From Blasia pusilla (taxonomy: Eukaryota; Marchantiophyta; Marchantiopsida; Blasiales): DNA of 64,000 nucleotides. Positions 31,437-43,206 of the stretch are shown piece by piece. Each line of letters opens with the position of its first letter. Within the stretch, counting starts at the first letter, position 1. Below the pieces are notes generated by a model. That model had not been told where the DNA came from, searched no databases, and worked only from the letters and a program-made list of their open reading frames with translations. The position numbers were made by a program, and so were the translations under genes. Location of the stretch: the NCBI GenBank assembly GCA_050084515.1, contig CM114272.1, forward strand, positions 28,458,001 through 28,522,000, read 5' to 3'.

Positions 31437-34065
31437 CCGGCTTCACATGAAATTTAGTCAAATTTTTTAAGCAAATGTATCTGATCTTTTTGTAAAACAT
31501 CAAGAAGACGCTTCAAGGAATTCCAATGCAATCCCAAAAATGAAGAGGTCCTTTTAAACTTCCGTGATACACCTTCTAAGGAGGACTGAATTTCTCCTTT
31601 TCTCCAAAGATCATATATTTGGAGAAAAGATTTCTTTGGAGAAAATATTTCTATCCAAATATTTAGAGAAAATAATTCTATCCAAAGTCACTTACAACAT
31701 TCTTCGCATTCTAGATCAAGAGAATGTGATACATATCCATCCCGAAGTATGTGAAGAAATTTGGCATGAATAAGTTTCCCTTCTCCTTGCTTATTGCTAA
31801 CGTTATCTATCACAAAATACAACACATTCCTTATACATATGTAGGTGATAATAGTCCTCTCTTTGTAACTTGCAAACCATTTAGCCATTTAGGATTGAAT
31901 TTCTCTCTTTGTGTCTACAGACTTGATCACTACCTCACCTTATGGATACGAGACCATCATTTTTACTTAATAGTGGCTCCTCACATTGGTTATTTAAGCA
32001 TTTATATTGATCATGGGCCCCAAGTGTACATTTTCCAATACGACATCAACCTTTTCCTTCATATTCCCCATTGGATTTGCTAGAAGTCTAGAATCATGTG
32101 CAACCAATTCTAACTAGGACTTGAGTGATCGTTCACCTTCGTAGTTTCCAACATTCCTTGCTTGAAAGTATCATATTGACGATATCGTACTATATTGAAT
32201 GGTATTCCACATTCATAGAAATATTTTGCCCACTTGTCATTTGCAACTTCTATTCCTTGGAGGTTGAAAGAATCCCCCAAATGAGCTTTCTTCTTTCCGG
32301 TGCTTTTATTTTCCCGACTCGGCCCACCTTCTCTTTTGCATTTGTATCAATACTTCAATGGATAGGAACAACACTTGCACTACCATTTTCTTGATGCTCC
32401 GTCTATACTTCTTCCCAATGTTCCTTCACAATTTATTGGAGTTCTCTAGCTTTTCATGACTACAAGCAAATATTAATCCCTCCAAAAAATAATTTTGGTA
32501 GTTCAAAAAGATTGGACAGGCCCAATAATTAGATATATCAACTTTTGAAATCTATGCAAATTACAATAAATTTTTTTTTTGAATGATGCAATAGAAACCT
32601 TGGAACACTCATTATGAACAAGAAATATCAATATTCCAACCTCGTAAACCAAGACACCTTACATTATCACAATCATCTAGCAGCAAAACATATTAATTAT
32701 CACTTATCAAGTTCAACTATCTATATGGAAATAAACTTAGACAAAATCCAAAGAGAGAGAGAGAGAGAAGTGAGATAATGCTAAAAATGAACACTAAGTT
32801 TATGTAAGAGAAGATGGAAGGAAGGGAATTCCACCTTTTTCATTTTTCTCATCCATCTCCACTTACTATTAATGCGTAAACCAATGGCACTAACAAGAAT
32901 TTATAAAATATCATTTTACTCTCATAATCCCAAGTTTAACTTCCAATTATTCTAACCTCCTCACCAACCTCCTTTTTCAACAAACCTATTTTCGAATATA
33001 ACCACCGTAATAGAATAGAATCCCTCTCCTTTCCTCTCCCAGCATGTAGAGCCCACCACGTACCCTACGTACCATTACTACCCCACATCCCACCTCCTCT
33101 GTTTGCATGCAGGCCAACCGCCCCGCACCCTGAGGGCTGGGCAAGGGGGACTTATTCTTATTCAATTTTGGGGTGCAAGCAATATGTGCACGGGGCAGCC
33201 CACCTCGTTTAGGGTTCAGGGCCAACCTCCCCCCCGCACATCTTGCTTGCATTTAAAAATTGAATTAGAGTCAGTCCATCATTTCTTCATGGAACATTGA
33301 GTTTCTAGTTTTATTATGGAATGACTACATAAGAGTTCTCGTAACTAAATCACTAACTAGAGGACTCGCCAATGGGGTACTACCATGTTAGCAATATTCG
33401 CACTAATGAGAGGATTAATATCTTATTTAATAATAGGAACCTTATGTATGGAATTAACAGAAATCTAAGTTTGAAAGATTCCTTCATTCTCTCGTCATTC
33501 AAACGGAACATCATTTTTCCTCCAATCTTTACTTGCGATTGGAATGGTTGCGCATTGAATAAAAAAAAACTCATGCATTTGGGAATTTGAACGTCTTCCC
33601 TCTTTTCAATCTTTATCCAAATGGATTCCCTGCTTGGATTTTTTTGTAATATAATAGTAAGATTATGAATGAATTTCCCTTGGTACCAATTCCAAATTAT
33701 ATTAAACTTCTTCTTGTTATTTATGCCACTCTTAGAAAAAGTGAGTTGCTCCTCCAAAAACGAAGCTTCTCTTGACTTTGGAGGCCAAAGATCTTGGTCC
33801 AAATTAAGAATGGGTATGTCCCTAAAACAATCCAAACTATTGTCTTCTACCAAGTCACCCATCAACTCGACACCAAAACAAACCGGTCACAATTGTTAGG
33901 CGCGTAGCAAAACAATTACTGTGTAGGGTAGAATATGGTTCTAACAAGTCTTGCCTATGTTTTTCGAAAAGCATATTGGGCCAGCCTGTCTTCCAGGAGT
34001 GTAATAAGGACCCCGCTTGAGATGCTGTGTGATGATATCAATTGAGCTGACATAGCCTGTTTCTC
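31437..34065. other. Intergenic DNA, no recognised gene
   Basis: Several open frames of 60-160 residues exist (for example 33380-33865 minus, 31751-32083 plus), but none resembles a known family and I do not call them. A short GC-rich patch lies at 33080-33250. Confidence 0.35.
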
Positions 34066-34561
34066 ATAGATCCGTGGGATCTAGCAGAGCGTCTGCACGA
34101 GTAGTAGAGGACGTGCCTAGGAGGTTGAGGATGACCTTTTGAGGCCCCGGGAAACCTGAGAGAGCAGGTTTCTCCTTCGTTTCGGCTCATTTGGAGCCAT
34201 ATAGAGAAACTTACTATTTTGGGTAAGTTTTCGTATTGCGGATAGTTGAATTTCCACTTTGGGAAGTGGCCCTTGACCGCTACAGCAGGTTAGTAGCCAA
34301 GGAGATGACCTGCGAGCATAGGTTACCTTTGAGAGGGCTTAAGAGAGGGAAGGGGATATACCTCCAAGAGAGAGAGCTTGAGAGCTCATTGTCTCTTTGT
34401 TGAACCTCTTGGTATGAGGCGGCGGAGCTATGGTCCCTTGCCTTGTGAGTGTAACCCAAGCCTCTCATTAGGAGAGTGGCTTTGGTTTGACATGAGAGAG
34501 AGTGCACACCTTTGAGAGCTATGGTGTGAGATGGTGTAGAGAGAGATTGGATCTTATTTTA
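34066..34561 (+). repeat. 5' LTR remnant of gypsy element 2
   Basis: It matches 42709-43206 over almost its whole length (GGGATCTAGC, GAGGCCCCG, GACCTGCGAGCATAGGTTAC, GAGATTGGATCTTATTTTA). The first ~145 bp of the full LTR are absent. It is distantly related to the LTR of element 1. Confidence 0.8.
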
Positions 34562-36260
34562 TAAAGAGAGAATGAGAGAGTGAGAGAGCTTCATGGGGGA
34601 GCTCGTTGGTCACTCACTACTTTTCAGGTTGGAGACTGTGTTTCCCATTTAGTGGCTCATGGGAGTGCTCATAGGAGCAAGGGTTGCTTTGATTGTTCTT
34701 TGCATTTGCCGATTTTTGATGTGGAAGAGTGGCTCGCAGAAGCGCCGCCCAATTTTTGATAGGGATTGAGTATGGGGGCATGCTGCCCCATGCCGGTGCT
34801 CTCGGGAGCACCATGTAGCTTTTTGATTTTTATTTTTACAGGTTTTACATTTTTGTTGGGAGAAATCAGCGCGGAAGCGCTGCCAAATTTTATGTAGGAG
34901 AAAGAGAAATTGGGCTTTACGACAGTCCCTATCAATTTTACTGAAATGTCTGATTCTAAATACTTTTTGACATTGTCGTAGATCGTAAAGCTGTGCATGT
35001 TGTGCAACAAACATTGTGAGATTTGGAGTTGCGAGAAAAAATTTATGGTCAATCTTGCAAAACTGCCATTGCTAGGCAATTTTTAGGGTTAAATTGTTCA
35101 AACCCTAAACCAACCGCCACGCCGGCGGCGGCCGTCGCCATCATAGTCACCGTCAACGGTTTGCCATTGATGGTCAACGGTCACCGTCAATAATCAACCG
35201 TCATCGTCAATGGTCCACCGTCCGTTGTCCACCCTTTGGTTGCCATTGCCGCCATTACGGAGTGGAGGGTCTTCCATGACGTTCGTTGATTCTCTGACTT
35301 GCGTCGCCATCATGTACTTTGTTTTGGCCACCACTGTCATTGCAGTTTCGTCATCAACCAATGATGGCAGGTGACCTGCGGTTATGGTGTTTGAGTTTTG
35401 ATTTCATGCTGCTATGTTGTGATTGGTAGCCGCTCAACGACGATCGAGTACCGTGCAGTAACGCACGTAGCCGCAACGTGCCGCCGATTGCTGCGCCGTG
35501 CCGCTCATGGCCGCACCGCACTGTCTCGATTGTGGAACCACTCCTTTACTAAGGAGCAAAGCGTGTGAATTGCTGATTGAGGAGGGTATGCTGTAGAGTG
35601 CCGCACCCCATTTCCAAGTGTCGTGCTATTTGTAGCCGTTCGGTGCCGCCAGTGTCGCACCCGATCGCTTGACCTGCGCTGCACATCGAGCAGGTTGAGC
35701 AGCATTTGTACGAGAGGAGTACGACTTGCTAATTAGAGGAGTTGTCTTCACAATCGAGTTGAGGTCGAGATTTTTAGTTGCTGAGGAGCGACATCGACAT
35801 GTGTTCGGGTTACCCATTCTGGTCCTTTACCATGCACGTGTGAGGGATTCGGGGATTTGGGTAGTTTATTTGGGGATATTGGGTTGTGTGGATGCTGAGA
35901 GCATCATTCATGTATGTGGTTTAGGGGACATAGACCTGTGTGGGATGTCCAGAGTTTAGGGTAGGTTGTTGATGAGATGAAAGCCAGGTCGATTTGCCGC
36001 ACCACGCCGCGTGTTGCCGCACGTTACGCGTCTCGGGGAGGGATAGTGTAGATCGAGTGCCACATGTTTGGGATGAGTGATTGAGGGATTACTCATGAGG
36101 TTGAGAGTGATCGGGTGAGAGGGGCACGAGGGTCATCACGGGGTCCGTTCGGGACTTTGAGAGGCGAGGTGGTGAACCTGAGAGTAGCTCTAGAGGTTTT
36201 ACGCGGAGTGGCACGAGGTTCCGAGGGTCTCCACCTGAGGGACCACCTCGACCTCCTTCT
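34562..36260 (+). other. Leader of gypsy element 2
   Basis: This untranslated-looking segment between LTR and Gag has no long frame. It contains low-complexity GTCAACGGTCACCGTCAA-type repeats (35140-35230) and GCCGC-rich repeats (35460-35520). No tRNA primer site is recognised next to the LTR. Confidence 0.5.
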
Positions 36261-37440
36261 GTGTCATTGTCAGACAAGGGGGAGGGTGTAGAGGAGTTTG
36301 TGAGCACATCACCACACATTATGAGTGGTCCTACCAGTTGGGCGTACGAGATGGACGACCGGGATAGAGGACCACGTAGCTTTTCAGGTGCATTAGGCAC
36401 GATTGAGTTGCACCATTTCATAGCAGAGTTTAGGAGTTGGTGTGACTCCCAGCGAGCCAGGACTTCTAGAGAGTTCAACCCTTTTACAACATGGAACGGT
36501 ATGTTCCACGATTTAGAGGGGGCACCCATGGTCGATTACCATAAGTTCTCGCACAGATATGCCCAAGAGATTGAGGCATGGAGACTCTACTATGACCCAC
36601 ACGATGTGTCATGGACGGAGCCGTTCCCAAATGAGGAGGAGGAGTCAGGAGAGGCTACTTCCTCTTCCACTAGTGATGTTTTAGGAGGGGTCACTAGCAC
36701 ACGAGCAGTTGCACCATCTAGTCGGGTTTGTCCCAGGTTCAACCCCGTGGTTGAGTTCTTCACTAAGTTGAGGGCCAGCTACCAAAGGGTACGGACGGAG
36801 AAGTTGCGGAGCATCCAAAACCTCCAGAGGCGCCTGGGTGAGAGTTTGCATGAGGCTTACACTCGCTTGTGCCGGGTGATCGACATCACTCAGGGGGTGA
36901 TAGAGGCTCAGGCTATCCAGTCATGGTACGAGATGTATGACCGCACCCTGGGGACACGGGTACGGGAGGGGGTGCTTCTTATGAACACCTCCCCTATGTT
37001 GAGAGATGTTTCTAGGACCGCCGAGAACATTGAGCGCAACATGGCGGAGGAGAGCGTAGCCACCATGGGTTCAGGGCAAGAGCAATCATGATTGTCTACA
37101 TCACCTGTGCAGCAACATGAACTCCGAGATAGGTCGACTGTGGCACCACGAGATTAGGGAGGATACTAGGAGACCGTGCCACAGAGACCTGCGCCTTCAT
37201 ATGGGGTTCAGAAGCAGCCGCCTACTATTACTTGTTGGTCATGTGGTGCAGCCCATCATCAGCACGATTGCACTCGTCAGGGTCATGGATGTGTGCCTTA
37301 GCATGGAGGAGGAGATGGTGTTGCACCAGGAGGTTATAAGTGTGACTATTTTCAGAGGTATGGTCATACACGCCCTAAGTGTTTTAGTTTACATACTGAG
37401 TTACGTCCAAACCGAGCGCCAGAGAGGGCACCAGAGCGAG
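36261..37440 (+). pseudogene. Gag of gypsy element 2 with zinc knuckles
   Basis: The 276-residue frame 36261-37091 starts at MSLSDKGEGVEEF. It contains FSGALGTIELHHFIAEFRSW (residues about 40-59), matching element 1, and the Gag core VVEFFTKLRASYQRVRTEKL to MAEESVATM. In the next ~350 bp, after frame changes, are CWSCGAAHHQHDC (about 37234) and CDYFQRYGHTRPKC (about 37350), a pair of knuckles of which the second has Phe for Cys, as the element 1 copy has Trp. Confidence 0.75.
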
Positions 37441-37595
37441 TAGCCGGTCCGGGTGGGCCTAGAGATTGTGCACCAAGTGGTCTTGTTGGAGGACGAGGAG
37501 TTGGAGTTGCCCGATAGGGTTGTGGAGCTGCCCGTGGAGGAGGTAGAGAACCACCACCTAGACGCGTCGAGGGAGATGCCGGACGTGAGGCTGGG

Positions 37596-38743
37596 ATGGC
37601 TGCTCAGATACAACAGGTACATGAGCAGATTTTTGTTATGGCATTGAGGTTACCCGATGTCGGATCCGTGGCATCGACATCATATGGAGCAGCCAGAGAT
37701 ATGGAGAATCCTGGTTGGATGTGCGCAGGTTGCCCAGATAGAGGCCGCCGCAGAGTGACGCGTGGAGCAGCCGCAGAGTTGGATCTACAGCAAGGGGAAG
37801 CCAGAAAATAGACTAGGCTTCCTCACTCTTTCACGTTGTCCGAAGCAATGAGGACCCCATCGATGGGTTATCATCAAAGTTCCTGGAGAGTTGGTGATGT
37901 TGTTGGTCTGCAGGCACGGAGAGCGATGGGAGAAGCAAGTGCGACAACTCCTATTGTTGATGCTCAAGAGGGGCATGTGTCGAGCACGTTGTTGGGGGCG
38001 GCCACCATTGTGTACCACGCTCCTTTATTTTTTGCTTTCGATGTCATGACGTTGGGGGGTACGCCCGCTGAGGCTTTTTGGCTGGCCGCTTCACTATGTG
38101 AGCGCGGAGTTGGAGTTCCTGCATCACGTTCAAAGGTGATTGCAGAGGAGGTGATGGACTTGCCCTTGGAGCATATGCTCGGGATGTCAGATTCATGGCA
38201 GGCTGCGGCTGCTAGGATGGCGGAGATGCCCGCTAGACTCGCGATAGAGCATGCCATGGCTTCTTCTAGTGTTGTGTTGCTAGATAACCAAGGAGAGGTC
38301 TTCCAATTGGTGAGTCCTAGAGGTAGAGCTTTTAGTTCGCATCGCGTCTTGTCGGATTGCGAGCGCAACCCCTGATGTTGGGGAAAGCGTCATTCAGAGG
38401 ATTGGGCTTGACGAGAGCCGATGTGGAGCGTTGTCCATTTCGGATACAGACATCCTTGGGTGAAGCGAGTACCACACAGAATATCACCCGATAGAAGGTT
38501 GTGGTGAGGATTCGCCCGAGACATCCTACAAATGAGTCCGTGGTGTGAACCAAGGCGATAGTGACTGATGTAGAGTCCTACGACGTCTTGGTTGGTGGAG
38601 TAGTGTTATACCCGATGGGGTTTTCCCTGGATTATTGGGAGGAGTCAGCGTCCTATAGACCAGGATGGCAGTTATGTGATGGGCGCCTTAGCTCAATACC
38701 CGTTCAATTCATAGGTGTAGTGATCGAGCGACAGCCATGAGAG
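37596..38743 (+). pseudogene. Protease region of gypsy element 2
   Basis: Frames 37596-37811 and 37836-38375 match the pre-protease region of element 1 (LAASLCERGVGVPASRSKV, VSPRGRAFSSHRVLS). The active site is broken: the D-S-G motif reads DCERNP in the open frame because of a one-base change of frame, while GATTGCGAGCGCAACCC keeps the outline of DSGAQP. Sequence corresponding to SYDVLVGGVVLYPMGFSLDY follows at about 38578-38637. No functional protease could be made. Confidence 0.65.
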
Positions 38744-39073
38744 GTGGCGACCTTAGCAGCATTTACCAGTGCCATCACTTGGCCTAGTGATTTGATTGAG
38801 GGACATGTCCATGCAGAGGATACTCCCGTTCCTGAAATTTCTATGGAGAGGAGAGTTATGGTAGCCGCATCATTCCATGGAGAAGAGGTGCCGGTGTGGG
38901 GCTCGACTGAGGAGCTTCGACGATTGGCAGATGAGCACGTGCGGACCGCGTGGAGCAAGGCGTTTGCACCGGAGCGTGACGGGTCTGAGGAACCTGAGGT
39001 AGCAAGGAGTGCTACGATGACACCCTTGGATACCACACCCATTGTGTGGTGTATCCCGAAGGAGGATATTCGA

Positions 39074-39997
39074 GTGTTAGATCTCTTTAGAGGGATAAGC
39101 ATCGGATTAGCTGTTGTTTTGTGGGGAGGAGTGCGAGTGCAGCAGGACTTGTATATGGAGAGCGATGATGTTGCGAGGCGCGTCTCACTACGACATATGG
39201 CGTAGTTACGCCTACGTTTTCCTGACTTATTTTTTGCGTCCGCGGTACAGGGGTACCAAAGTTCGTTACCAAGGGATATTTCATTGTTGGGGGCGCATGA
39301 CTTAGAGCAGGTAGGGACATTTGATCTGGTCATTTCCGGTTGGCCATGTTAGGGCCAATCGAGTGTTGGACGAGGCAGCGGGTTGGCTGACACTTGGTCG
39401 AGGTTGTTTTGGGAGATATTGAGGGTCTTACGGCAGTTGCAGGTGCATCAGTCTTGTTCTCTAGCCTACATTCTAGAGAATGTGCCGATCTTAGGAGACT
39501 CCAGGTCACGGGTGGTGACAAGTGCTCATCAGGTGCATGCCTGCAGTGTTTTTGGATGCGGCGAGTGTAGGTTCTAGAGCCCATCATCCGCGTCTATTAT
39601 GAACCAACTTGGTGCCCCATGGGGTATTACGGAGGCGTATGCGAGAGTGGATTGCCCCTCCCATTTTTTAATGGATTCCAATTTGGATCCAGGTCGTCGA
39701 TCACACGCAGTGAGGCATGATGATCGACCACCGTTGACTGTGGTCAACAGGGTAGGCAGGCCACGGGCAGCCTTGCCCACGTTTGTGAGTTTTCCCGCTT
39801 CCTCTGCATACAAGGAGGCCAGTCTTGGCTTGGTTTGGGATGAGCACGTTCAGCGGTTGGTGGAGCCCAACGCCGATGAGAGAGAGCGAGCGATGGGATT
39901 TCCCACAGGAGTGACGGCAGTACCATCATTGACAAAGGCATCACGACGCCATTTCTTGGGTCAGGCGATGGACCTGAACTGCTTGACATGGATCTTG
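39074..39997 (+). pseudogene. C5 DNA (cytosine) methyltransferase domain inside gypsy element 2
   Basis: All main motifs occur in canonical order over ~308 codons. Motif I is VLDLFRGISIGL (39074-39109) and motif II-like DLYMESDD follows. Then comes FDLVISGWPC, with PC at 39344-39349 (motif IV; Cys is the nucleophile), followed by TAG where Gln is expected and by GQS. Next are GLADTWSRLFWEILRVL, YILENVP (motif VI, ENV at 39476-39484), GSRAHHPRL (motif VIII, from 39570), ERERAMGFPTGVT (from 39878) and LGQAMDLNCLTWIL (motifs IX/X, 39956-39997). The order excludes a rearranged DRM; spacing and the RR-x-x-LGxxxxxxxxxxL end look closest to DNMT3-like enzymes, but I do not fix the subfamily. Stops (at 39203, at 39350 and in motif VIII) and a frameshift near 39550 inactivate it. 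An intact relative would transfer methyl groups from S-adenosylmethionine to cytosine. Confidence 0.85.
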
Positions 39998-40429
39998 AAC
40001 TTGGGAGTGGCTGAGCAGCGTCGTATGAGATCGCGACAGATCAGACCGGTTGCGTTGGTGAGTCCCATGCCTACCGAGACGGTGGAGGCAGTGGCTGGGG
40101 ACAAGACAAGAGGAGATCTACACACGAGGGGAGATCGGGAGAGACACCCTTGGACTTCTTGGGATGTTTAGCAGGTACGCCGGGAGATGATAGCCATAGC
40201 ATCAAACGTGGTTTTGGGCACTACATGTGGAGGAGATCAGAGTTTGCAGTTGGCTGCAAGAGAGCGGCGGTGTGTTGTTGTTCGAGACGGGGTTGCACCA
40301 TAGCAACCACCAATACGAGCGCTGAAAAGTCATTCCGTAGTCACGATGGAGACTTAGGATCCAGATATGGGCCCTAAGTTGACAGAAGGAGAGCGGCGCC
40401 GGATACATCAGTTCCTCAGGAGCTGCCTA

Positions 40430-41082
40430 TCAGATTCGAGGATAGGTAGAAGACGACATTTTGGGGCATCGATCCTCATGGGAAGGATTTTTTGTACAAG
40501 TGGCGGTTCTTACCATTTGGGTTAAAGAACGCCCCGGCTGAGTTTTAGAGGGTCATGGATAGGATCTTGGCTGGTCTCGATTTTGCTAGGTGTTATATTG
40601 ATGACATCGTAGTCTTTAGCGCCACGGTTGAGGAGCATGAGCAACATCTAGAGGAGGTGTTTCGACGATTGCAATCACATGGGCTGAAGCTACATCCAAG
40701 CAAGTGCAAGTTCTTCTACGACCAGATTGAGTACTTGGATCATACGATATACCCAAGGGGCCTTGGTGTTCAGCAGATGAAGGTAGAGGCTATCTCACGC
40801 ATTCCATGCCCTACAAATGTGAGTCGTGTTCGCGCATTCATGGGATTGGCGAACTTCAATCGGCGGTACGTCAAGGGATTCAGCTTGATTGCAAAGCCGC
40901 TAGCCTTTCTGACCAAGGTGGATCACAAGTGGCATTGGGGGAATGAGCAAGAGCGAGCATTTTAGTTGCTCAAGGACAGGTTGACGTCCGCGCCCATCTT
41001 TAGGAGACCGACCAGCGGGCTTCCTTTCCAGTTGCACACAAATTGGAGCATGTTGGGGCTTCGAGCGGTGCTCACCCAGCAT
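40430..41082 (+). pseudogene. Truncated reverse transcriptase of gypsy element 2
   Basis: Readable blocks are KTTFWGIDPHGKDFLYKWRF, LPFGLKNAPAEF, the catalytic YIDD (40594-40605), LHPSKCKFFYDQIEYLDHTI, RVRAFMGLANFNRRYVKGFS and QLHTNWSMLGL. The N-terminal third of RT is deleted (junction near 40428). RNase H is cut off after its first strand, where the Asp of HTDWS has become Asn; sequence then jumps to the linker before integrase near 41097. Confidence 0.8.
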
Positions 41083-41182
41083 GATCCCATGCCCGAGTCA
41101 GCGAGATGCAACTGGAGCTTGATGGCATGGAGAGAGTGATGAGGAGTCACTGCTAGGATGGCACGCGTCAGCCTATTTCGGC

Positions 41183-42022
41183 ATGTTGGCTATGGAGAGC
41201 CAGAGTGTGGAGACTTTGATGGCGAGGTCTAGTGGAGAGTCCTTGGATCCTGAGGCCAGTGAGGAGACGACAAGTGGCCGAGATATTCATGATGATGCAA
41301 TAGTCTTGGAGTACCTTTGTACTAGTAGCGTTGTGAGCACCGTGGGTGCTACAGAGCGGGATCGGATCCTACAGCGGGCCAGACGATTCCGGTGGGAGGG
41401 GACACATATTTTGAGGGTTTGGGAGGATGGTAGAGTAGGCGTAGTGCCACATCCTTTGCAGAGAGCACGACTAGTGCAGCATGCTCATGAGGAGTTGGAT
41501 CACTTTGGGATGAAGCGGACGTACAACTTGCTCCAGATTCAGTATTGGTGGCAAGGCATGCAGACTGACGTTCAGCAGTTTGTTGCCAAGTGCATGGTGT
41601 ATGATTGGATCCGAGCATAGTTCAATGGTCCGACTCCACAGTTGCATTCATTACCAATCATGGGCTTAGGGTAAAGATGGAGTTTAGATTTTGCAGGACC
41701 TTTGCCTTTGACGGAGCGTCACAGTCGTTATGTGTTGGTGATGGTCGAGCACTTCTCGAAGTGGATCGAGTTGGTTGCATTGCCTGACAAAGCGAGTGAG
41801 GGAGTAGCTTATGCCTTCCTTGACAGAGTGTCGAGTCATTATGGTGCACTAGCTGAGGTGTTGACAAACCAGGGTACCGAGTTTCGCGGTGAGTTCCAGG
41901 CCTTGTGTGATCAGGTGCTGATTGACCACCGCACGACTTTGCGAGATCATCCCGAGGCGGATGGATTAGCGGAGAGAGTTGTGCAGACGGTGAAGAGGGA
42001 TTTACGCAAGTATGGCTCGTAG
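41183..42022 (+). pseudogene. Integrase of gypsy element 2
   Basis: The zinc domain reads HAHEELDHFGMKRTYNLL with CMVYD, so one Cys is lost. The core reads SRYVLVMVEHFSKWIELVAL, VLTNQGTEFRGEFQAL and HPEADGLAERVVQTVKRDLR. The second catalytic Asp is Asn (TNQG), whereas the five residues missing in element 1 are present. Stops at 41618 and 42020 and a shift near 41690 break the frame. Confidence 0.8.
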
Positions 42023-42052
42023 AGAGGTCATCTAAGAGATTGGGACCTCCTA

Positions 42053-42388
42053 TTGCCGTGGTTGGTGATGGGATATAGATTCAGCAGGCATGCATCCTTA
42101 GCGTCTTTTTCATCGTACTTGCTACTTTATGGCCGAGAGCCAGATTTACTTGGGGCCATTCGTCAAGATACTGGTGAGGTTCTGGACCTTGATGACCCAG
42201 ATGGTATAGTAGATCCGAGCTCATCAGGCTTGCGTTGTATGTTGTGTGGTTGTGCTAGTGGTGCGGCCAGGATGCTAGTCTGTGATGGATGTTCGAGAGG
42301 TTGGCATATGGCATGTCTGACGCCATCTCTCACTAGGGTTCCTCGGGGACAATGCATGTGTCCTAGATGTACACAGAGGAGATACTAG
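42053..42388 (+). CDS. Integrase tail with PHD finger (element 2)
   Basis: The 111-residue frame joins integrase (SFSSYLLLYGREPDLLGAIR) to a PHD finger after an internal deletion of ~390 bp that removed the GPY/F-like segment. The finger has C62-x2-C65, C77-x2-C80, H85-x2-C88 and C103-x2-C106 (42233-42370), a full C4HC3 set. Trp before the last pair is replaced by Cys (QCMCPRC). Keeping all eight zinc ligands in a copy that lost catalytic residues elsewhere suggests either recent death or chance. Confidence 0.75.
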   Translation: MPWLVMGYRFSRHASLASFSSYLLLYGREPDLLGAIRQDTGEVLDLDDPDGIVDPSSSGLRCMLCGCASGAARMLVCDGCSRGWHMACLTPSLTRVPRGQCMCPRCTQRRY

Positions 42389-42562
42389 GTAGGTTTCCAT
42401 TCTGACTTTTTCTGTGACATGGATGATAGGAAGGCGACTAACGATAGAGCCACATAAGCATCTGGCCTTTCTGCTCTTAGCGTCTTAGAGATGTATGTCG
42501 TGGTAGGTAGGGATAGATGGCTATCTGGAGTTAAAGGGACCTAACCACCAGCTAGGGGGGCG

Positions 42563-43206
42563 ATTGGAGATATTTTGGTACTTCTCGCCTCTGTGTATGG
42601 ATGCCATGAGTTAGCATGGGATCGTGTGTGTTTGTGTGTGTGTTCGATGACAGCGATGTATGTTGTGTAGCAATGTGTATGCGCACGACAATTATCAAGA
42701 CTATTAGGATAGATCGGTGGGATCTAGCAAAGCGTTTGCACGAGTTGTGGAGGACAAGCCCAAGAGGTCGAGGATGACCTGTTGAGGCCCCGAGAAACCT
42801 GAGAGAGCAGGTTTTCCCTTCGTTTGGGCTCATTTGGAGCCATATAGAGAAATTTACTATTTGGGTAAGTTTCTATGTTAGGGATAGTTGACTTTCCACT
42901 TTGGAAAGTGTCCCTTAACCGCTACAGCAGTTCAAGAGCCAAGGAGGTGACCTGCGAGCATAGGTTACCGTTGAGAGGGCTCGGGAGAGGGAAGGGTAAT
43001 ACCTCCAAGAGAGAGAGAGAGCTTGAGAGCTCATTCTCTCTTTGTTGAACTTCTTGGCATGAGGTGGCGGAGCTATGGTCCCTTGCCTTGTGAGTGTAAC
43101 CCAAGCCTCTCATTAGGAGAGTGGGTTTGGTTTGACATGAGAGAGAGTGCACACCTTTGAGAGCTATGGTGTGAGATAGTGTAGAGAGAGATTGGATCTT
43201 ATTTTA
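42563..43206 (+). repeat. 3' LTR of gypsy element 2
   Basis: It begins with TTGGAGATATTTTGG after the polypurine tract and ends with GGATCTTATTTTA. Positions 42709-43206 match the 5' LTR remnant. The first ~145 bp have no counterpart at the 5' end of the element. Confidence 0.75.

Noticed and set aside
33380-33865. 161-codon minus-strand frame as a gene
   Set aside because: No family resemblance, AT-rich, and no neighbouring exons or context to support it.
39074-39997. A host methyltransferase gene independent of the retrotransposon
   Set aside because: The same domain lies at the same place between protease and RT in both gypsy elements, so it is part of the element.
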